DNA from: Pseudomonadota bacterium | Lineage (GTDB): Bacteria > Pseudomonadota > Gammaproteobacteria > Steroidobacterales > MnTg04 | Assembly (NCBI GenBank): GCA_022572885.1 | Contig: JACZVC010000006.1 | Span: forward strand, 1-64,000 | Direction of reading: 5' to 3' | Length of the DNA stretch: 64,000 nt | Part shown: positions 52,701-62,051 of the stretch, in pieces | Layout of the letters: each line of letters begins with the position of its first letter | Numbering within the stretch: position 1 is the stretch's first letter | The notes under the pieces: model-generated | Databases searched by the model: none | The model's input: only the letters and a program-made list of their open reading frames with translations | Told to the model about the DNA's origin: nothing | Position numbers and translations under genes: made by a program

Positions 52701-55700
52701 TGGTGAGCCGCGCACTACATGTGCTGTCAACCACCTGCCTGCGAACGGCGTTGTTGGCGCTGTTGGTAGTAGTTCCCGACTGGTCGCCGGCCAGCGAGGG
52801 TGAGAAGCCGCAGGCCATCGACTACCCCTTTTATCCACCGGCGCCACGGCTGCAGACGCGGGACGCGGCGCGTGCCAAGAGCGCCGGTTGCGTTTCCTGC
52901 CACGAGCGTACCGATGCCGCAACGATGCACCGAGGCGATGCGGTCGTTCTGGGGTGTACGGACTGCCATGGTGGTCTTGCCACCATCGGCAGGCCGCAAG
53001 GTGCGGAACCAAAAGAGACCGCTTATGACGAGACGATGCGGCGCGCGCATGTGCGGCCCCTTTACCCGGAATCCTGGCACTACCCCGATAGCGCAAACCC
53101 GGAGCGCAGCTATACCTTGCTCAACCGGGAGAGCGCCGAGTACGTTCGTTTTGTAAACCCATCGGATTACCGGGTGGCCAGCCAGGCGTGCGGCGCCTGC
53201 CACCAGTCGCTGATCGATGCCAATGTGCGCTCGCTGATGGCTACCGGCGCCATGTTCTGGGGCGCCGCCGCTTATAACAACGGCATCCTGCCATTCAAGA
53301 AATATATCCTGGGTGAGGCTTATACGGCCGACGGGGAAGCGGCGGCAGTGACCGGTACGGGACTGGCCCCGGAGATTGCGGAAGCCCATGGCGTCTTGCC
53401 CGGACTAAGCCCCATGCCCGCCTGGGAAACGGTCAAACCCGCCGATGTGTTCCGCGTGTTCGAACGCGGCGGCAGAAATATCGGCAACCTGTTCCCGGAG
53501 ATCGGTCTGCCAAACGTCAGCGGCCAGATCCAGCGGCTGGAGGAACCGGGACGGCCGGATATCCGCCAGTCGAACCGCGGGCCGGGAACCGGTGCGAGAA
53601 TTTCCGTGCCGCTGATCAATATCCACAAGACTCGGCTGAACGATCCGCTGATGTGGTTTCTCGGCACCAACGACCAACCGGGTGACTACCGCTCGTCGGG
53701 ATGCGCCTCCTGTCATGTGGTCTATGCCAACGACCGTGACCCCCGGCATTCGGGTGGCTATGCGAAATACGGTCACGACGGTGTATCGGCGTCGGTGGAC
53801 CCAGCGATTCCAAAGGGCAAATCCGGGCATCCGCTCAGGCACCAGTTTACCCGCATGATCCCGACCAGCCAGTGCATGGTTTGCCATATGCACCAGCCGA
53901 ACATGTTTATGAATACTTATCTCGGTTACACGATGTGGGATTACGAATCCGATGCTCCATTTATGTGGCCAGAACAGCAACAGAAGCTCAGTACCCAGGC
54001 CCAGCGCGAAGTTCTGGACCGGAATCCGGAGGGCGCAGTGGTCCGCGGAAAGTGGGCCGATCTCGATTTTCTGCGTGGCGTATCCGGGCTCAATCCACAG
54101 CTAAATGACACGCAGTTTGCCGATTATCATGGGCATGGCTGGAATTTCCGGGCCGTTCAGAAGCGCGACCAGACCGGCAGGCTTCTCGACGCCGATGGCA
54201 ATATCGTCGCCAACGATGATCCGCAGAAATTTCAGAAGGCCGTGCATCTTTCCTCGATTCATCTCGACAAGGGCATGCACTGCGTCGATTGTCATTTCGC
54301 CCAGGACAATCACAGTAACGGGCATATCTACGGCGAGGTCGCCAGCGCCATCGAAATCGAATGCAAGGATTGCCATGGGACTGCGCAACAATACCCGACA
54401 CTGCTGACTTCCGGGCCGGCGGCCCGGCCCGGCGGTTACGATCTGCGCCTGCTGAGAAACCCCAATGGCAAGCGGCGTTTCGAGTGGCGGGGCGGCAAAC
54501 TGATTCAGCGCTCGTTATTGGACCCTGACAAGGAATGGGAGTTGAGCCTGGTCAAGGACTCGGTCGATCCTGAGCACGACGCGTATAACGCGAAGGCGGC
54601 GCGGGCCAAGCTGATGAGCCGGGATGTGCGCACCCAGGAGTGGGGGCCGCAAATTCTAACGGCCGATCTCGCACACCAGGACGAGGAACTGGAATGTTAC
54701 AGTTGCCATACTTCGTGGGTGACCAGCTGCGCCGGTTGTCATTTGCCGATCGAGGCAAACTGGAAGACCGAGCGTCACCAATATGAAGGTGGGGAAACCC
54801 GGAACTACGCGACCTACAATCCGCAGGTTGCGCGCGATCAGATGTTCATGCTCGGTAAACGGGGCCCGGCTAATGACGGCAAGATAGCGCCGGTGCGCTC
54901 GTCGTCCGCACTGGTCCTGTCCTCGACCAATGCGAACCGCGAACGCATTTATATACAGCAGGCGCCCGTTGCCGCCAGTGGCTATAGCTCACAGGCTTTT
55001 AACCCGCATTTCCCCCACACGACGCGCAAGACGGAAACCAGGACCTGTACGCAATGTCACTTGTCGGCAGACCGGGACAACAATGCCGCGATGGCGCAAT
55101 TGCTGTTGCTGGGGACGAACTTCGTCAACTTTGTCGGGTTCAATGTCTGGCTCGGCCTGGCAGACGCGGTATCCGCGGTGCAGGTTACGGAATGGGATGA
55201 ACCGCAGGCGGTGATAGGAAGTTACCTGCAGCGCTACGCCTATCCCGACAATTACCGCGCTCACCAAGGCAATGGCAATGTTCTTGAGCAGGAACATCAT
55301 CGTGACGCAGGGGCGGCCAGTTGCGTGCAGCTTCGGGGTGAATATCTCTATGCGGCCGAGGGGGCCGATGGGGTCAGGGTCTACGATGTAGCGAACGTGG
55401 CCAACAAGGGTTTCAGTCAGCGTATCGTCGGCGCGCCGTTCAGCCCGCTCGGCCATGACTCGCATTTACCGAGTCGCGATGCGACTTGCATCGCCCTGCC
55501 CACCAATCAGCCGATCCACCCGCCAAAAAACCAGGGTGAGCTGATGCGGGTAGAAAACCAGGAGCAGCCATTTCATCCGCTTTACAACTACGCGGTGATT
55601 TCCGATCGGATAGAGGGGCTGATCCTGGTCGATATCAATACTTTTTCAGATGGCGATCTGGACAATAACTTTGTAACACGCGCTCTGACCTGGGACGGCG

Positions 55701-56437
55701 ATGGTGCGCTGGCAGGCGCACGGCATGTCACGCTGGGTGGTTATTATGCTTACCTGATGACCGAGCGGGGGCTGGTCATCGTCAACCTCGACGATCCTCT
55801 GGAGCCGAAGATATCCGCAGTGCTGCCGCTCGATGGCGGTTACGCATCGGCCTTGCAATTCAGATATTTGTTTGTCACCGACAGCACCGGCATGCGGGTG
55901 GTCGATGTCACCGATCCGGAGAACCCGGTGCTGGTCGATGGCGCGGGCGTGTCATTGCGCGAGGCGAGAAAACTCTATGTCGCGCGTACCTATGCCTATG
56001 TTGCGGCCGGCAAGGATGGTCTGGCCATTATCGACGTCTGGAATCCGGAGCAACCCAGCTTGCTGACGATGTTCGATGCTGGCGGGCAAATCGTCGATGC
56101 GCATGACGTTGTCGCCGCGTCGACCAACGCATCGCTGTTCGCTTACCTGGCCGATGGCAAAGGCGGGCTGAAGGTATTGCAACTGACCTCACCGGAATCG
56201 CAGCCAAACTTTTACGGGTTTAGCCCGGAACCAAGGCCTGAAATCATTGCGAGTTATCCAACGCGAAGCGCTGCGTTGTCGCTGTCGAAGGGTCTCGATC
56301 GGGATCGTGGCGTGGATGAAACCGGTGGGCAGATTGCCGTGTTTGGCCGCAGAGGATCCAGGCCGTTGAACCGTCAGGAGATGGAAGCTCTTTATCTCGA
56401 TGCGGAAGGAGATCCATGGTATGTCCATGACGAATAA
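52700..56437 (+). CDS. Decaheme cytochrome c with LVIVD propeller
   Basis: The 1245-residue protein has a signal peptide (about 1-32) and ten CxxCH motifs at residues 64, 86, 164, 335, 392, 528, 555, 666, 677 and 783. From about 870 to 1165 it has LVIVD-type repeats (GVRVYDVANV, GLVIVNLDDP, GMRVVDVTDP, GLAIIDVWNP) that form a beta-propeller, a surface protein module. No lipobox was seen. Its start overlaps the barrel gene stop (TGATG). It is the best candidate for the extracellular or periplasmic terminal electron carrier of the set; acceptor unknown. Confidence 0.85.
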   Translation: MVSRALHVLSTTCLRTALLALLVVVPDWSPASEGEKPQAIDYPFYPPAPRLQTRDAARAKSAGCVSCHERTDAATMHRGDAVVLGCTDCHGGLATIGRPQGAEPKETAYDETMRRAHVRPLYPESWHYPDSANPERSYTLLNRESAEYVRFVNPSDYRVASQACGACHQSLIDANVRSLMATGAMFWGAAAYNNGILPFKKYILGEAYTADGEAAAVTGTGLAPEIAEAHGVLPGLSPMPAWETVKPADVFRVFERGGRNIGNLFPEIGLPNVSGQIQRLEEPGRPDIRQSNRGPGTGARISVPLINIHKTRLNDPLMWFLGTNDQPGDYRSSGCASCHVVYANDRDPRHSGGYAKYGHDGVSASVDPAIPKGKSGHPLRHQFTRMIPTSQCMVCHMHQPNMFMNTYLGYTMWDYESDAPFMWPEQQQKLSTQAQREVLDRNPEGAVVRGKWADLDFLRGVSGLNPQLNDTQFADYHGHGWNFRAVQKRDQTGRLLDADGNIVANDDPQKFQKAVHLSSIHLDKGMHCVDCHFAQDNHSNGHIYGEVASAIEIECKDCHGTAQQYPTLLTSGPAARPGGYDLRLLRNPNGKRRFEWRGGKLIQRSLLDPDKEWELSLVKDSVDPEHDAYNAKAARAKLMSRDVRTQEWGPQILTADLAHQDEELECYSCHTSWVTSCAGCHLPIEANWKTERHQYEGGETRNYATYNPQVARDQMFMLGKRGPANDGKIAPVRSSSALVLSSTNANRERIYIQQAPVAASGYSSQAFNPHFPHTTRKTETRTCTQCHLSADRDNNAAMAQLLLLGTNFVNFVGFNVWLGLADAVSAVQVTEWDEPQAVIGSYLQRYAYPDNYRAHQGNGNVLEQEHHRDAGAASCVQLRGEYLYAAEGADGVRVYDVANVANKGFSQRIVGAPFSPLGHDSHLPSRDATCIALPTNQPIHPPKNQGELMRVENQEQPFHPLYNYAVISDRIEGLILVDINTFSDGDLDNNFVTRALTWDGDGALAGARHVTLGGYYAYLMTERGLVIVNLDDPLEPKISAVLPLDGGYASALQFRYLFVTDSTGMRVVDVTDPENPVLVDGAGVSLREARKLYVARTYAYVAAGKDGLAIIDVWNPEQPSLLTMFDAGGQIVDAHDVVAASTNASLFAYLADGKGGLKVLQLTSPESQPNFYGFSPEPRPEIIASYPTRSAALSLSKGLDRDRGVDETGGQIAVFGRRGSRPLNRQEMEALYLDAEGDPWYVHDE

Positions 56438-57761
56438 ATCTTTGAACAGATTCACAACCCCGCTGATCGGTAGCTTACTGGCTCTCGCGATAATGTTCCC
56501 AGTGGGCGCATGGCCCGAGACTTTGCCTGCCGACGATGGCAGAAAGCATCTGGGTGTGGCGTCCTGCGCCGCGTCGCAGTGCCATGGATCGGCGACGACA
56601 CGCAGCGGTTCCCGCGTGCTGCAAACCGAATACGTGAGCTGGACGCGGTCCGATCCGCATTCCGGCGCTTATCGAACCCTGCTTGGCAAGCAGTCACAGG
56701 CCATCGCGGCCCGCCTTGGCTTGAAGGCCGCGGAGAAAGCCGATCTTTGCCTGGATTGCCACGCCGATAATGTAGCCCACAGCTTGCGTGGCGAGCGTTT
56801 CCAGATCTCCGACGGGGTTGGTTGCGAGAGTTGTCATGGCGGAGCCGGGCAATGGCTGAGCACCCATGACGACGCAGGCGGGACCAGTCGCGCCGCCAGT
56901 ATCGAAGCCGGAATGTACCCGGCTGACAAGGTGGTGGACAGGGCGAGGCTGTGTCTATCCTGTCACCTGGGGACAAAAACCAAATTCGCCACGCACACTC
57001 TGATGGCTGCAGGTCATCCGAGGCTGGCATTTGAACTGGATACTTTTACCGAACTTTGGCGGACGGCGGGCCGGCAGCCGCATTACCAGGTCGACCAGGA
57101 TTATCGTGAGCGCAAGGAAGATGCCGGGCACGTGCTCGCCTGGGTATCGGGCGTGCTCGCCGACAGCAGGCAACGCCTTTCCCTGGTCCAGGATCCGGCT
57201 TTCCTGGGTAGTGGCCTGTTGCCGGAACTCGGGCTGTTCGATTGTCACGCCTGCCACCGATCGATGAAAGTTGTGCGCTGGCAACCGCGCCAACGCCACC
57301 GGGGACTGGCGCTGGGCATGCCCTACCTCAATGACGGCAGCCTGGTGATGGCAATGGCCGTGGCAAAGGGTGCCGGTGGCGCGTTGGTTGACGAATTGGC
57401 GGCGGCCGTAGCGGCGTTGCATGCGGCAACAGCGGCGAGTCCCGCGAGCATGCAGGCAGCGGCGGCGGCGCTCGATGACGTGCTTCGACGATTGCAGGCG
57501 TACGTCTCGTCCAGGCCGAACCGGATCGACAGCCAGCTCGTTTTGTCTGCGCTTCTGGAAGCGGGTGCGCAGGGAGAATTTGCCGATTACGTTGGCGCCG
57601 AGCAGGCCTTTATGGCGATCCAGATGCTGGCCTTCGAAAGCGGTGATCTGTCGTTGCAAAATTATCTGGACATTCTGGCGGCGGCGGTCGAGGATGATGA
57701 GCGTTTTCGGCCCGCGGAGTTTGCCAGGTTGCTGCGGTCGTTGAACGACGAAGCATTGTGA
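56421..57761 (+). CDS. Penta-heme cytochrome c-554-like protein
   Basis: The ATG at 56421 gives 446 residues; it lies 10 bases after an AAGGAG site and overlaps the previous gene by 17 bases. A signal peptide (about 10-33) is present. Four CxxCH sites (CLDCH, CESCH, CLSCH, CHACH) and one CX4CH site (C49-AASQ-C54-H55) are found. The first part resembles cytochrome c-554/family 'cytochrome c family protein', and the C-terminal 180 residues are helical and alanine-rich. It probably exchanges electrons with the two decahemes of this operon. Confidence 0.8.
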   Translation: MSMTNKSLNRFTTPLIGSLLALAIMFPVGAWPETLPADDGRKHLGVASCAASQCHGSATTRSGSRVLQTEYVSWTRSDPHSGAYRTLLGKQSQAIAARLGLKAAEKADLCLDCHADNVAHSLRGERFQISDGVGCESCHGGAGQWLSTHDDAGGTSRAASIEAGMYPADKVVDRARLCLSCHLGTKTKFATHTLMAAGHPRLAFELDTFTELWRTAGRQPHYQVDQDYRERKEDAGHVLAWVSGVLADSRQRLSLVQDPAFLGSGLLPELGLFDCHACHRSMKVVRWQPRQRHRGLALGMPYLNDGSLVMAMAVAKGAGGALVDELAAAVAALHAATAASPASMQAAAAALDDVLRRLQAYVSSRPNRIDSQLVLSALLEAGAQGEFADYVGAEQAFMAIQMLAFESGDLSLQNYLDILAAAVEDDERFRPAEFARLLRSLNDEAL

Positions 57762-57778
57762 AAGGAAGCGATCGGACG

Positions 57779-58594
57779 ATGAACATTGGCAAGTACCAGG
57801 AAGACTTCCCGTCACTCCGGTTTTCGGCGCCCAGCGAGAAAGTTTTGGAAATCACGCTCGAGGCCGCGGAGAAACTGAACGCCGCGGACGCGGCCATGCA
57901 TCGTGACCTGGCCTATGTATGGCGCGACATCGACCTGGATGACTCGGTAAATGCCGTGCTGGTCAAAGGTAGCGGCAAAGGGTTCTCAGCCGGTGGCGAT
58001 TTCGAACTGATCGAATCGATGATCGAGGACGATGACACGCTGGTGCGCGTCTGGAAGGAAGCGCGTGACCTGGTTTATAACCTGATCAATTGTTCTAAGC
58101 CGGTGATTTCGGCCATTCACGGTCCGGCGGTCGGCGCCGGGCTGGCGGTCGGTCTGCTGGCCGATATTTCCATCGTCGCGAAAAACGCCCGCATCCTGGA
58201 CGGGCATGTCCGGCTCGGCGTCGCCGCCGGCGATCACGCGGCGATGATCTGGCCACTGTTGTGCGGCATGGCAAAGGCCAAATATTATTTGTTGACCAAC
58301 AAGGCGATAAGCGGCGAGGAGGCGGAGAGAATCGGCCTGGTGTCGCTTTGTGTTGCAGACGACGAACTGTATTCGACGGCGCTGGAAATCGCCATCGAAT
58401 TGTCGAATGGTAGCCCGAGCGCGATACGCTGGACCAAGTATGCGTTGAACAACTGGCTGCGCATGGCGGGTCCGAATTTCGATACATCGCTCGCGCTTGA
58501 GTTCATGGGATTCAGGCAAGCCGATATTCGCGAAGGCCTCAAGTCGCTGAAGGAAAAGCGATCGCCAAAGTTCAGCGACAAATCATCGCTATAG
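57779..58594 (+). CDS. Crotonase-superfamily protein lacking both catalytic Glu
   Basis: The ATG at 57779 with AAAGGAAG before it gives 271 residues. Crotonase features are clear: SAGGDFEL oxyanion loop, [34 protein letters not shown] and [11 protein letters not shown]. At the positions of the two classic enoyl-CoA hydratase glutamates (in GGGCE and PE), alanine and histidine appear (AVGLL and GHV). It may be a different crotonase reaction such as isomerase, hydrolase or a decarboxylase. It ends 25 bases from convergent paaJ, 17 bases from the cytochrome gene stop. Confidence 0.8.
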   Translation: MNIGKYQEDFPSLRFSAPSEKVLEITLEAAEKLNAADAAMHRDLAYVWRDIDLDDSVNAVLVKGSGKGFSAGGDFELIESMIEDDDTLVRVWKEARDLVYNLINCSKPVISAIHGPAVGAGLAVGLLADISIVAKNARILDGHVRLGVAAGDHAAMIWPLLCGMAKAKYYLLTNKAISGEEAERIGLVSLCVADDELYSTALEIAIELSNGSPSAIRWTKYALNNWLRMAGPNFDTSLALEFMGFRQADIREGLKSLKEKRSPKFSDKSSL

Positions 58595-58619
58595 CCGGCC
58601 AGACAGCAAGCCGGTCACT

Positions 58620-59825
58620 TCAAACACTCTCGATAATCATTGCGATGCCCTGGCCGACGCCTATGCACATCGTACACAGCGCGTAACGGCCACCGGTCTC
58701 GCGTAACTGGTAGGCGGCGGTCGTGATCAGGCGTGCGCCGGTCATGCCCAGCGGATGACCGAGCGCAATGGCGCCGCCATTCGCGTTTACCCGCGCGGCA
58801 TCATCCGGCAGACCGAGTTCGCGCAGGACCGCCAGCGACTGCGCGGCAAAAGCCTCGTTGATCTCGATGACATCCATCTGCGCCAGTTCGAGACCGGCTA
58901 TCGCCAGCACTTTTTTTGTCGCCGGTAGCGGGCCGATGCCCATGATCCGTGGCTCGACGCCGGCTACCGCCATGACGACCACCTTGGCCAGCGGTTTCAG
59001 ACCGTGCTTTCTGGCTGCCTTGCCCGATGCGAGGAGCAGCGCGCAGGCCCCATCGTTGATCCCCGAAGCATTCCCCGCGGTTACCGTGCCGTCTTTGCGA
59101 AACGGCGTTGGCAACCGCGACAGTTTCTCCAGGCTGGTGTCCGCCCGCGGGTGTTCGTCAGTATCCACGATGAGCGGATCGCCGCGCCGCTGCGCGATGC
59201 TGACCGGGACGATCTCGTGGGCAAAAAAACCTTTTTTCTGTGCAATCGCAACCCGCTGCTGGCTCGCGAAAGCAAACGCGTCCTGATCGGCGCGGTTGAT
59301 GCTGTATTGCTCGGCGACGTTTTCGCCGGTTTCCGGCATCGAATCCACGCCATATAGTTCTTGCATCAATGGGTTGACGAACCGCCAGCCCATCGTCGTA
59401 TCGAACATCTCCGCCCTGCGCCCGTACGCCGTTTCCTGTTTCGGGATCACCAGCGGAGCGCGCGACATGGATTCGACGCCGCCAGCCATAACCAGTGAAG
59501 CTTCCCCGGTTTTGATGCTGCGCGCGGCCATCCCGATCGCATCCATGCCCGAGCCGCACAGGCGATTCACTGTGCAGGCCGCGACATCGACCGGCAAACC
59601 GGCCAGCAGGCCGGCCATGCGCGCAACATTTCGGTTGTCCTCGCCAGCCTGGTTGGCGCAACCGTAATAGAGATCGTCGATGGCCTTTGGATCGAGGCCG
59701 CTGTTCCGGTTCAGAATTTCCGCGATCGGCCTGGCCGCCAGGTCATCGGCACGTACCTGGGCCAGTGACCCGCCATAGCGGCCAATCGGAGTTCGTACCG
59801 CGTCGCAGATAAATGCATCGCTCAT
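58620..59825 (-). CDS. paaJ: 3-oxoadipyl-CoA-type thiolase
   Basis: The 401-residue protein matches the length of PaaJ/PcaF. The acyl cysteine is C90 in NRLCGSGMDA; NEAFAAQ, GGAIALGHPLG and the CxG-type CIGVGQG motif with the second cysteine are present. It cleaves 3-oxoadipyl-CoA (and the dehydrosuberyl-CoA analogue) to give acetyl-CoA and succinyl-CoA at the end of phenylacetate breakdown. It is 10 bases after the fused dehydrogenase gene and is in the paa run. General thiolase activity in beta-oxidation is also possible. Confidence 0.85.
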   Translation of the reverse strand: MSDAFICDAVRTPIGRYGGSLAQVRADDLAARPIAEILNRNSGLDPKAIDDLYYGCANQAGEDNRNVARMAGLLAGLPVDVAACTVNRLCGSGMDAIGMAARSIKTGEASLVMAGGVESMSRAPLVIPKQETAYGRRAEMFDTTMGWRFVNPLMQELYGVDSMPETGENVAEQYSINRADQDAFAFASQQRVAIAQKKGFFAHEIVPVSIAQRRGDPLIVDTDEHPRADTSLEKLSRLPTPFRKDGTVTAGNASGINDGACALLLASGKAARKHGLKPLAKVVVMAVAGVEPRIMGIGPLPATKKVLAIAGLELAQMDVIEINEAFAAQSLAVLRELGLPDDAARVNANGGAIALGHPLGMTGARLITTAAYQLRETGGRYALCTMCIGVGQGIAMIIESV

Positions 59826-59835
59826 GATCTATTCC

Positions 59836-61911
59836 CTAGTTTAGTTTGCCGCCATCACTAGCCAGTGTCGCCAGCAATTCGGGCGCTGACCAGTATTGCG
59901 GGCCAAAGCGCTCGCCAAACCCGCGGATCGCCTCATACACTTTGTCCACGCCTATGGTATCAGCATAAAACATCGGGCCGCCGCGATAGCGCGGAAAACC
60001 GTAACCGTTCGCCCAGACCACGTCTATATCGCTCGCGCGCAACGCGAAACCCTCTTCGAGTATTTTCGCCCCTTCAAGAACCAATGCATAAATACAACGT
60101 TCGATGATTTCTTCGCTGCCGATCTCGCGTTGCTCCACCCCCAGGCGCCCGGCTTCCCGCCGGATCATTTCGCCAACCTCGGGATCCGGTATCGGTGTGC
60201 GTGAACCGTTCTCGTACAAATAAATGCCGCGGCCGGTCTTCTGGCCATAACGGCCCTGTTCGGCCAGCATGTCTGAGACCCGGTAATAGCGGGGATCGTC
60301 GGGGAGGTCGGTGCGCTCCTGGCGGACCTTGTAACCAACATCGAGCCCGGCGAGGTCGCCGACGGCATTCGGCCCCATCGCCATACCCCAGTCAGTCAGC
60401 GCCTTATCAATATGTTCAGGCGCGGCGCCTTCGAGCAACAGAAACTGGTTTTCGCGGCCATAGCCATAAAGCATGCGGTTGCCGACGAAGCCAAAGCAAT
60501 TGCCGACCAGCACGCCGATCTTCGATAACCGCTTTGCAAAACGCATCGAACTGGCGATGACCTCAGCCGAGGTCCTGGCGCCGCGAACGATTTCCAGCAG
60601 TTTCATAATGTTTGCGGGGCTAAAAAAATGCAGCCCGATCACGTCTTCGGGGCGGGAAGTTGCCGAGGCGATCCGATCGATATCCAGCGTCGAAGTGTTG
60701 CTCGCGAGTATCGCGCCATCGCGACATACCCGGTCCAGCGTGGCAAACACCTCTTCCTTTATAGCCATGGTTTCGAACACGGCCTCGATGACCAGGTCGG
60801 CATCGGCCAGAGCCGAGAAATCGTCGATGAGTTCCAGGCGGGACAACTGCGCCTGCATTTGCGCCTCTGTTTGTCGCCCCTTGCTGACCGCTGCCGCCAG
60901 CAACTTTTCGATCGTGGCCCGGCCACGCTCCAGGCCCTGCCGGTCCTTATCGAGCAGGGATACATCCAGACCCGCATTGAGACAGGCCAGCGCGATGCCG
61001 GCGCCCATGGTACCGGCGCCGATAACCGCAATTTTGTCGATTTCCCGTACCCCGGTTTCCTTCGGCACATCGGGAACGCGGGCGACCTGGCGCTCTGCGA
61101 AAAACAAATGCCGCATCGATGCGCTCTGGCTCGAATCGCGACAAAGGCGAAACAGTTCGCGCTCCTTGCGCATACCGTCATCGAAAGAAAGAGAAACCGC
61201 TGCTTCGACGCATTGCACGATTCTTTCGGGCGCTGCAAAGCCCCGCGTGCGGCGCGCGATTTTTTTTCGGTACGCTGCGAAAAAGCCCTCCTCGACATCG
61301 ATGATTTTGCGCTCGCTGATGCGCGGCAGATTTTTTTGAGCAATCGATCGCGAGGCGAATTCAATGGCGGCTTTTAGTAATTCGTCTTCGGTACATTCAT
61401 CGACCATCCCCCAGGCCATGGCGGTTGCCGCAGCCACCGGTTTGCCGCCGATCATCATGTCGAGCGCGTGTTCCGCACCGATCAGCCGTGGCAGCCGCTG
61501 GGTACCGCCTGACCCTGGTAAGAGACCCAGCTTGACCTCCGGCAAACCCAGTCTTGCAGCGCTGACCGCTACCCGGTAGTGACAGCACAGCGCGGTCTCC
61601 AGTCCGCCCCCCAGCGCGGTGCCGTGGATTGCAGCAACCGTCGGTTTGCGGCAGCTGTCCAATTGCGCGAGAACTTTCCGCAGCGAAGGGCTTTGCGGCG
61701 GTTTGCCGAATTCACGGATATCGGCGCCGGCGATAAATGTCCGGCCGGCGCAGTAAATAATTAGCGCCTCGATCGCATCGTCGCCGTCTGCTTCGGCAAG
61801 ACAGTCGCTGATGCCTTGGCGCACGGCGTGAGACAAGGCATTGACCGGTGGGTTGTCGATGGTGATGACCGCGACCTGACTATGCCGGGTCAGAATGACT
61901 GTTTCGCTCAT
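59836..61911 (-). CDS. Enoyl-CoA hydratase/3-hydroxyacyl-CoA dehydrogenase fusion
   Basis: The 691-residue protein has an N-terminal crotonase domain with both catalytic glutamates in place (GGGLETALCC and GLPEVKLG), followed by a NAD fold (IGAGTMGAGIALACL near residue 295) and two C-terminal 3-hydroxyacyl-CoA dehydrogenase helical domains (HFFSPANIMKLLE, GFVGNRM). The layout matches FadB/FadJ and the peroxisomal multifunctional enzyme without a thiolase subunit in the same gene. With paaJ next, it likely covers the hydratase and dehydrogenase steps of phenylacetate breakdown. Confidence 0.85.
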   Translation of the reverse strand: MSETVILTRHSQVAVITIDNPPVNALSHAVRQGISDCLAEADGDDAIEALIIYCAGRTFIAGADIREFGKPPQSPSLRKVLAQLDSCRKPTVAAIHGTALGGGLETALCCHYRVAVSAARLGLPEVKLGLLPGSGGTQRLPRLIGAEHALDMMIGGKPVAAATAMAWGMVDECTEDELLKAAIEFASRSIAQKNLPRISERKIIDVEEGFFAAYRKKIARRTRGFAAPERIVQCVEAAVSLSFDDGMRKERELFRLCRDSSQSASMRHLFFAERQVARVPDVPKETGVREIDKIAVIGAGTMGAGIALACLNAGLDVSLLDKDRQGLERGRATIEKLLAAAVSKGRQTEAQMQAQLSRLELIDDFSALADADLVIEAVFETMAIKEEVFATLDRVCRDGAILASNTSTLDIDRIASATSRPEDVIGLHFFSPANIMKLLEIVRGARTSAEVIASSMRFAKRLSKIGVLVGNCFGFVGNRMLYGYGRENQFLLLEGAAPEHIDKALTDWGMAMGPNAVGDLAGLDVGYKVRQERTDLPDDPRYYRVSDMLAEQGRYGQKTGRGIYLYENGSRTPIPDPEVGEMIRREAGRLGVEQREIGSEEIIERCIYALVLEGAKILEEGFALRASDIDVVWANGYGFPRYRGGPMFYADTIGVDKVYEAIRGFGERFGPQYWSAPELLATLASDGGKLN

Positions 61912-61985
61912 CCAGTTTTATTCCCGGTGATGGTGAGCGCTTATTGTAGCGTCTTAGCGGGGAAACTATTAACCGGTGGCGATAG

Positions 61986-62041
61986 AGGACAAGCCCTCAC
62001 CCGAAAACCGCGATCCTGGGTGAAAAATGCGGGCCTGTCCT
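61986..62041 (-). promoter_or_regulatory. Nested intercistronic hairpin between paaE and next gene
   Basis: Outer arms at 61986-61996 and 62031-62041 pair at 10 of 11 positions. Inner arms TCACCC (61997-62002) and GGGTGA (62018-62023) pair perfectly around a 15-base loop. The minus-strand transcript reads it directly after the paaE stop. There is no clear T-run, so it may be an mRNA stability or attenuation element or a dispersed repeat rather than a terminator. Confidence 0.5.
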
Positions 62042-62051
62042 GAGCGGGCGA

